Shown piece after piece: positions 43,656-48,955 of a stretch of 48,955 bases of DNA. The stretch lies in assembly GCA_903789595.1 (NCBI GenBank), contig CAIFEZ010000014.1, positions 1 to 48,955 of the forward strand, given 5' to 3'. This DNA comes from an uncultured eubacterium 1-6. Its GTDB lineage: Bacteria > Bacillota > Clostridia > Lachnospirales > Lachnospiraceae. The position numbers and the translations under genes were made by a program. Position 1 is the first letter of the stretch; the number at the start of each line of letters is the position of its first letter. The notes under the pieces are model-generated. The model ran no database searches and was not told the DNA's origin. It worked only from the letters and a program-made list of their open reading frames with translations.

Positions 43656-43799
43656 CGTTATCGGATGCTTTACATTCAAATCGAATCATCTTATTATCGG
43701 ACATTTTACATTCGCTACGAATCCATTCGTTATCTGATGTTTTACATTCAAATCGAATCCATTCGTTATCCGATATGGCGTATCCGAATCAATTCGTTA
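43656..43799 (+). repeat. Four 36-base tandem repeats between ilvN and ilvC
   Basis: Units beginning CGTTATC(G/T)GAT start at 43656, 43692, 43728 and 43764, all 36 bases apart, with TTTACATTC and CGAATC inside each; a fifth CGTTA begins at 43794. Copies one and three are most alike, and two and four are more diverged. Confidence 0.85.
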
Positions 43800-43820
43800 G
43801 CTAAAGAGGTTACTCTTTAA

Positions 43821-44897
<1,077 letters not shown>

Positions 44898-44930
44898 TCC
44901 CCATTTCCACATATACAAAAGTATCCATAT

Positions 44931-44964
44931 AAGCCGGGGGCTGAAAATGCCCCTGGCTTGTTTT
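44931..44964 (+). terminator. Terminator after ilvC
   Basis: AAGCC.GGGGC pairs with GCCCC.GGCTT around TGAAAAT and leads into GTTTTCTCT. Confidence 0.8.
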
Positions 44965-44966
44965 CT

Positions 44967-45020
44967 CTCAGGCTGTCGGGATTTCGGAATTGTCTCAGGT
45001 TGCCCGGATTCCGGAATTGT
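44967..45020 (+). repeat. 27-base tandem duplication after the ilvC terminator
   Basis: CTCAGG(C/T)TG(T/C)C(G/C)GGATT and CGGAATTGT form two copies at 44967-44993 and 44994-45020 with four differences. A related CGGATTTCGGAATTCGGAATTGT occurs at about 47265. Confidence 0.75.
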
Positions 45021-45109
45021 TGTAAAATGTACAGGAATGTTTTATGGTAAATATTCAGTACATGATAATTTCAAACGGAAGATGATCGCTTGTGGGCTCT
45101 TTTCCGGCT

Positions 45110-45208
45110 GAAGCGAGATAAAATGCGCTTCGCGAGTTGTTTTATCTCGCTGTCGCGGCACTCGCCGCACACGAATACGTGGCATTCGGCTGCAGCTCTC
45201 TGTTCGCG
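45110..45208 (-). repeat. Dispersed ~98-base palindromic element, copy 2
   Basis: The reverse complement of this stretch matches 33808-33905 along its length. It contains a GCGAGATAAAA...TTTTATCTCGC hairpin at the end nearest ilvC. It lies between ilvC and leuC, upstream of the leuC ribosome site; a GAGAATC/GATTCTC hairpin is at 45270-45286. Confidence 0.75.
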
Positions 45209-45340
45209 CAGATTATGACGCGTTTTATGATGTGTCCTGAGGCCGAAGGCTCATGGATCCTCACATCGAGAGAATCGCGGATTCTCGGGATTGGGGTGCT
45301 GAATAGTTACGTTTCATGTATCAATATGGAGGAAAAACAG

Positions 45341-46606
45341 ATGGGAATGACGATGACACAGAAGATCCTCGCGCACGCCGCCGGGCTGGACCAGGTAACT
45401 GCCGGTCAGCTGATTGAGGCGAAGCTGGATCTCGTACTTGGAAATGATATCACCACGCCGGTAGCCATCGATGTTATGGACGGTTTTAAAAAACAGCAGG
45501 TTTTTGACAAAGACAAGATCGCCCTGGTTATGGACCATTTTATCCCGAACAAGGATATCAAGTCCGCGGAGCACTGCAAGCAGGTGCGTGAATTTTCACA
45601 GAAGTATGACATCACGAATTATTTTGACGTCGGACAGATGGGGATCGAGCACGCGCTTCTTCCGGAAAAGGGACTCGTGGTTGCCGGCGACGTCGTCATC
45701 GGAGCGGATTCCCACACCTGTACCTATGGCGCGCTGGGCGCTTTTTCCACCGGTGTCGGCAGCACGGACATGGCAGCGGGCATGGCGACCGGCAAGGCCT
45801 GGTTCAAGGTGCCTTCTGCCATCAAGGTTGTCCTGACCGGCAAGAAAAATAAATGGATCAGCGGCAAGGATGTGATCCTTCACCTGATCGGAGAGATCGG
45901 CGTAGACGGCGCTCTGTACAAATCTCTTGAATTTACCGGAGACGGCGTCGCGGATCTTTCAATGGACGACCGTCTGACGATCTCGAATATGGCGATCGAG
46001 GCGGGCGGCAAGAATGGAATTTTCCCGGTTGATGAGAAGACCATCGCATACATGAAGGAGCATTCCACAAAGAGCTGGACCGTATATGAGGCGGACCCGG
46101 ACGCGGAGTACGAGAGAACTGTGACGATTGACCTCTCCAGCCTGAAGTCCACCGTTTCCTTCCCGCATCTTCCGGAGAACACGCACACGATTGACGACTG
46201 CGGAGATATCCGGATCGACCAGAGCGTCATCGGCTCCTGCACGAACGGAAGAATTCAGGATCTTCGCGAGGCAGCTGCTGTTCTGAAGGGCCGCAAGGTG
46301 GCAAAGAACATTCGCTGCATTATCATCCCTGCGACACAGGCGATTTATCTGCAGGCGCTGAAGGAAGGCCTGATTGAGACCTTCATCGAGGCGGGCGCCG
46401 TCGTCAGCACACCGACCTGCGGACCCTGCCTTGGCGGATATATGGGAATCCTGGCAGAGGGCGAGAGATGCATCTCCACGACAAACCGCAACTTTGTAGG
46501 ACGGATGGGACATGTGAAGTCTGAGGTTTACCTCGCGAGCCCGGCGGTAGCTGCGGCAAGCGCGGTCACTGGAAAGATCAGCTCTCCGGCAGAGCTCGGT
46601 TTATAA
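45341..46606 (+). CDS. leuC: 3-isopropylmalate dehydratase large subunit
   Basis: With LeuD, isomerises 2- to 3-isopropylmalate in leucine synthesis, using a [4Fe-4S] cluster. The 421-residue chain has aconitase-family motifs [32 protein letters not shown] and [13 protein letters not shown], whose three cysteines hold the cluster. GGAGGA seven bases before ATG 45341 fixes the start; the longer frame upstream runs through the dispersed repeat. The short 421-residue form is the archaeal-type subfamily, where related enzymes act on other substrates such as homoaconitate or dimethylmalate, but the adjacent ilv genes favour leucine. Confidence 0.93.
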   Translation: MGMTMTQKILAHAAGLDQVTAGQLIEAKLDLVLGNDITTPVAIDVMDGFKKQQVFDKDKIALVMDHFIPNKDIKSAEHCKQVREFSQKYDITNYFDVGQMGIEHALLPEKGLVVAGDVVIGADSHTCTYGALGAFSTGVGSTDMAAGMATGKAWFKVPSAIKVVLTGKKNKWISGKDVILHLIGEIGVDGALYKSLEFTGDGVADLSMDDRLTISNMAIEAGGKNGIFPVDEKTIAYMKEHSTKSWTVYEADPDAEYERTVTIDLSSLKSTVSFPHLPENTHTIDDCGDIRIDQSVIGSCTNGRIQDLREAAAVLKGRKVAKNIRCIIIPATQAIYLQALKEGLIETFIEAGAVVSTPTCGPCLGGYMGILAEGERCISTTNRNFVGRMGHVKSEVYLASPAVAAASAVTGKISSPAELGL

Positions 46607-46618
46607 GGAGGATGCAAG

Positions 46619-47104
46619 ATGCAGGCACAGGGAACAGTATTCAAATATGGTGACAATGTAGATACAGACGTAATCATCCCCGCCAGATATCTGAACTCTT
46701 CAGATCCGGCGGAGCTGGCGACACACTGCATGGAAGATATCGACAAGGAATTCGTTCACAAATTCCAGAAGGGCGACATCATCGTAGCGAATAAAAACTT
46801 CGGCTGCGGCTCCTCCCGTGAGCACGCGCCGCTGGCCATCAAGGCCGCGGGCGCAAGCTGTGTCATCGCCGAGACCTTCGCGCGTATTTTTTACCGCAAC
46901 GCCATCAATATCGGCCTTCCGATCATCGAGTGCCCGGAGGCGGCAAAGGCGATCGAGAACAGTGACAAGGTGAAGGTGGACTTCGACTCCGGAAAAATCT
47001 ACGACCTGACAAAGAACACAGAGTATCAGGGACAGCCGTTCCCGCCGTTCATGCAGAAGATCATCGCTGCCGGCGGGCTGGTGAACTACATCAACGAACA
47101 GTAG
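46619..47104 (+). CDS. leuD: 3-isopropylmalate dehydratase small subunit
   Basis: 161 residues of the aconitase swivelling domain: [39 protein letters not shown] and [15 protein letters not shown]. The short form pairs with the 421-residue LeuC. AAGGAGG ends nine bases before the ATG and just after the leuC stop, so they form one operon. leuA and leuB are not in the window. The end of the gene is repeated 142 bases downstream. Confidence 0.94.
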   Translation: MQAQGTVFKYGDNVDTDVIIPARYLNSSDPAELATHCMEDIDKEFVHKFQKGDIIVANKNFGCGSSREHAPLAIKAAGASCVIAETFARIFYRNAINIGLPIIECPEAAKAIENSDKVKVDFDSGKIYDLTKNTEYQGQPFPPFMQKIIAAGGLVNYINEQ

Positions 47105-47255
47105 CATTGACAAGTTGCTGTTCACACGATATCTGAAAGGCAGAGATTTCACATCACTGTTGCCATTCGCAAACTTCCAACAGCCGGTAATGCTCAGGAA
47201 AAGGTGCTGTGAAATCGTTGCCTTGTCAGTTGTGTGCGAACAGCAGCATTGACAA
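47095..47255 (+). repeat. Duplicated leuD end enclosing a palindromic segment
   Basis: The 19 bases CGAACAG(T/C)AGCATTGACAA occur at 47095-47113 and 47237-47255 with one difference; the first holds the last leuD codons and TAG. Between them, GCTGTTCACAC/GTGTGCGAACAGC and GATTTCACA/TGTGAAATC form nested stems. It could be an inserted palindromic element with a long target duplication, or an echo repeat like those at other gene ends. Confidence 0.7.
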
Positions 47256-47401
47256 ATGTTGAATTCGGATTTCGGAATTCGGAATTGTAAAAAAATAGAT
47301 TTACATTGCGGGTTCTTTGCGTTATAATGATCAGGTGCTGTGAAGAAGAACATTGTAAAGAATAACATTGTGATGAAGACTTCTGCATAGCATTTGATCA
47401 A

Positions 47402-47476
47402 CGGGGTATGGCTCAGTTTGGCTAGAGCGCACGGCTGGGGGCCGTGAGGTCGCAAGTTCGAATCTTGTTACCCCGA
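47402..47476 (+). tRNA. tRNA-Pro (anticodon GGG)
   Basis: The cloverleaf is complete: acceptor CGGGGTA/TACCCCG with discriminator A, D stem GCTC/GAGC, anticodon stem CACGG/CCGTG, T stem GCAAG/CTTGT with TTCGAAT. The anticodon GGG is at 47437-47439. CCA is not encoded. A terminator follows. Confidence 0.95.
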
Positions 47477-47483
47477 TTATTTG

Positions 47484-47511
47484 AGGATCTCCGTTTGGAG
47501 GTCCTTTTTTT
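47484..47511 (+). terminator. Terminator after tRNA-Pro
   Basis: AGGATCTCC pairs with GGAGGTCCT around GTTT (one G-U pair), followed by T residues. Confidence 0.85.
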
Positions 47512-47626
47512 GTATAAGTTCAGCCGCATGACAGATACGGAGGTACACCTCAGGGTGGGTGCGCAGGGCCGTCAATGGCTTAGCGGCGACAAAACGTATG
47601 AAATTGCATTTTGAGGTGAGCATGAG

Positions 47627-48373
47627 GTGAAGAGAGTGGGAATTCTGCTATATATTCTCGGGGCAGCAGCCGTGGGCTACGGTTTTCTGATCCTTGCCGC
47701 AGCATCGGGGACGAAATTTTTTGCGGTGTGGTTTCTGATCGGTGTATTCTTTTTCTGGACGGGGTTCATGACCTTTGGGAATCACTGGGGTGCCGTTCCG
47801 TCTGCTGTGCGGATTGCGCTGGCGGTTCTGGCCGCGGCGGCCGTTATCATAGTGGCTGGAGGGACGGCATGCGTCATGACTCACTTTCATGACCGGGCGT
47901 CGGACGGGCTCGATGAGATCATCGTCCTCGGCGCACAGGTCAGAGAGACAGGTCCGAGCCGGGTGCTGAAGAGTCGGCTGAATGCCGCCGCATCGTATCT
48001 GAAGGATAATCCCGAGACGATATGCATCGTCAGCGGAGGCCAGGGACCGAATGAACCCTGCACGGAAGCGGAAGCGATGAAAGAATATCTTGTCGAGAAG
48101 GGGATTCGGGAGGACCGGATCCTTATGGAGGACAAATCCACGACGACCGTGGAAAATCTGGAATTCAGCAGCCGCTTCCTGAACCGCGAGGAGGATTCCG
48201 TTGGAATTGTGACGAACAATTTCCACATGTTCCGAAGCCTGAAGCTCGCAAAGAAAAATGACTATCGCAAATGCCAGGGAATAGCGGCAGGCTCTACGCC
48301 ACTGTACCTGCCGAATAATATTCTGAGAGAGTGTCTCGGGATTGCGAAAGAAGTCGTGAGCGGGAATTTCTGA
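47627..48373 (+). CDS. YdcF/DUF218 membrane-anchored protein
   Basis: 248 residues starting at GTG 47627 with GAGGTGAG ahead. Three hydrophobic helices (about 4-25, 30-50, 60-85) are followed by a DUF218 domain: DEIIVLGAQV, VSGGQGPNEPCTEAEAMKEYL, DKSTTTVENLEFS and GIVTNNFHMFRSLKLAKK. Related proteins (ElyC, SanA) affect envelope or undecaprenyl-linked metabolism; the reaction is unknown. Its end is followed by short GAATTTCTGA repeats and then by the hairpin array. Confidence 0.88.
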   Translation: MKRVGILLYILGAAAVGYGFLILAAASGTKFFAVWFLIGVFFFWTGFMTFGNHWGAVPSAVRIALAVLAAAAVIIVAGGTACVMTHFHDRASDGLDEIIVLGAQVRETGPSRVLKSRLNAAASYLKDNPETICIVSGGQGPNEPCTEAEAMKEYLVEKGIREDRILMEDKSTTTVENLEFSSRFLNREEDSVGIVTNNFHMFRSLKLAKKNDYRKCQGIAAGSTPLYLPNNILRECLGIAKEVVSGNF

Positions 48374-48441
48374 ATTTTTGAATTTATGGCGTTTGAATTT
48401 CTGAATTTCTGATGCCTGAATTTCTGAATTTCCAAATTTCA
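48361..48441 (+). repeat. Short GAATTTCTGA repeats at the YdcF gene end
   Basis: GAATTTCTGA includes the stop codon at 48364-48373 and recurs around 48398 and 48419, with weaker GAATTTTTGA and GAATTTATGG versions between. This is another case of gene-end sequence repeated past the stop. Confidence 0.6.
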
Positions 48442-48470
48442 GATCGGTGCATTTTCAATTTCATAATCGT

Positions 48471-48955
48471 GATGGTAAAGCGCCGCCCGGGGTTATCATC
48501 AAATCCAGACAAATTTCAATGCGATGGTAAAAGTCTTCCGGGGTTACCATCGAATCCAGCCAAATTCAACTGCGATGGTAAATTACTTCCGGAGTTACCA
48601 TCGAGTTCCAACAAAATCAATTACGATGGTAAATCACTTCCGGCAATACCATCGAATCAGCAGAATCAAAATTCTGATGGTAAAGCAAGCTGGCGATTAC
48701 CATCAGCACATCACAATCATTTCCGCGATGGTAAAGCACCACCCGGGGCTGCCATCAAATCCAGACAAATCCAACTGCGATGGTAAATCACTTCCGGGAA
48801 TACCATCGTATCAGCAGAATCAAAATTTTGATGGTAAAGCAAGCTGGCGATTGCCATCATCACATCACAATTACTTACGCGATGGTAAAGCACTACCCGT
48901 GGCTGCCATCAAATCCAGACAAATCCAACTGCGATGGTAAATCACTTCCGGGAAT
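48471..48955. repeat. Array of 51/52-base hairpin units, running off the window
   Basis: Ten units begin with GATGGTAA at 48471, 48523, 48574, 48625, 48676, 48727, 48779, 48830, 48881 and 48933. Each has a 29-30 base hairpin (GATGGTAA, 13-14 base loop, TTACCATC or a wobble-paired variant such as TTATCATC or CTGCCATC) and a 22-base linker. Units 4-6, 7-9 and 10 onward show the same order of three unit types, a higher-order repeat of 154 bases. Most units are 51 bases, so they stay open in one frame, but the 52-base units break it. The array continues beyond the end. Confidence 0.9.

Noticed and set aside
45270-45286. Terminator before leuC
   Set aside because: GAGAATC/GATTCTC is a clean hairpin but no T-run follows and it lies only 55 bases before the leuC start.
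45137-45340. Longer N-terminus for LeuC
   Set aside because: The frame is open, but it runs through a dispersed non-coding repeat, and a good ribosome site fits ATG 45341.
48412-48940. Proteins with 17-residue repeats reading through the hairpin array
   Set aside because: The open frames arise because most units are 51 bases. The 52-base units break every frame, there is no ribosome site, and the stems are preserved by wobble pairing rather than by codon changes.
48471-48955. CRISPR array at the right end
   Set aside because: Spacing looks CRISPR-like, but the 29-base repeats vary in their loops, the 22-base linkers fall into three recurring types instead of being unique, and no cas genes are visible.

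Overview
The window reads as chromosome from a Gram-positive, low-to-mid GC anaerobe of class Clostridia, most likely family Lachnospiraceae. Supports are the dnaG-rpoD-trmK-nif3 gene order, a type A RNase P RNA, a small LDCC-like cysteine protein, pyrB-pyrI adjacency, a threonyl-tRNA-synthetase-like nucleoside kinase, strong AGGAGG ribosome binding sites and frequent GTG/TTG starts. Genus cannot be fixed from the sequence alone.

Layout. 1-2473: a degraded SymE-like tail, an XRE regulator, a P-II nitrogen regulator, then the potABCD polyamine importer and agmatine deiminase (to 6660), which together look like a nitrogen-scavenging polyamine/agmatine module. 6770-9800: a DUF362 ferredoxin-like protein (minus strand), a small PDCC protein and a CNNM/CorC membrane protein. 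10056-17837: dGTPase-like HD protein, DNA primase, housekeeping sigma factor, TrmK, a Nif3-like protein and a large nucleoside kinase. 18155-26994: an A+T-richer pilus island whose gene order (large tip adhesin, pseudo-signal peptidase SipA, backbone pilin FctA, class B sortase, FctB-like base pilin) copies the streptococcal FCT pilus locus. 27093-29284: rnpB, Maf, a DUF308 membrane protein. 29348-34492: an AAA/DUF4143 ATPase (minus), pyrBI, a DUF815 ATPase and a hotdog thioesterase. 34535-36759 (minus): an HTH gene overlapping a 599-residue gene that joins a HipA-like kinase to a polynucleotide-kinase/zeta-like P-loop domain, a candidate toxin-antitoxin-like system. 37406-42685: pheA, a Ppx/GppA-HD protein and polyphosphate kinase. 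43122-47104: ilvN, ilvC, leuC, leuD for branched-chain amino acids. 47402-48373: tRNA-Pro(GGG) and a YdcF/DUF218 protein.

The most unusual property is in the gaps. At about a dozen gene ends, the last codons with the stop codon, or the bases just after it, are repeated in tandem (27 to 72 base periods, 2 to 4 copies), several with periods divisible by three so that the stop codon recurs in frame. In addition there are dispersed palindromic elements (a ~100-base element in opposite orientations at 33808 and 45110; a dense hairpin array at 36783-37283 with an inverted relative at 38546), and the window ends inside an array of at least ten 51/52-base units, each carrying a GATGGTAA/TTACCATC hairpin and organised in a three-unit higher-order repeat. 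This is not a CRISPR array.

All functions are assigned from motifs and family knowledge read by eye; no database search was run.
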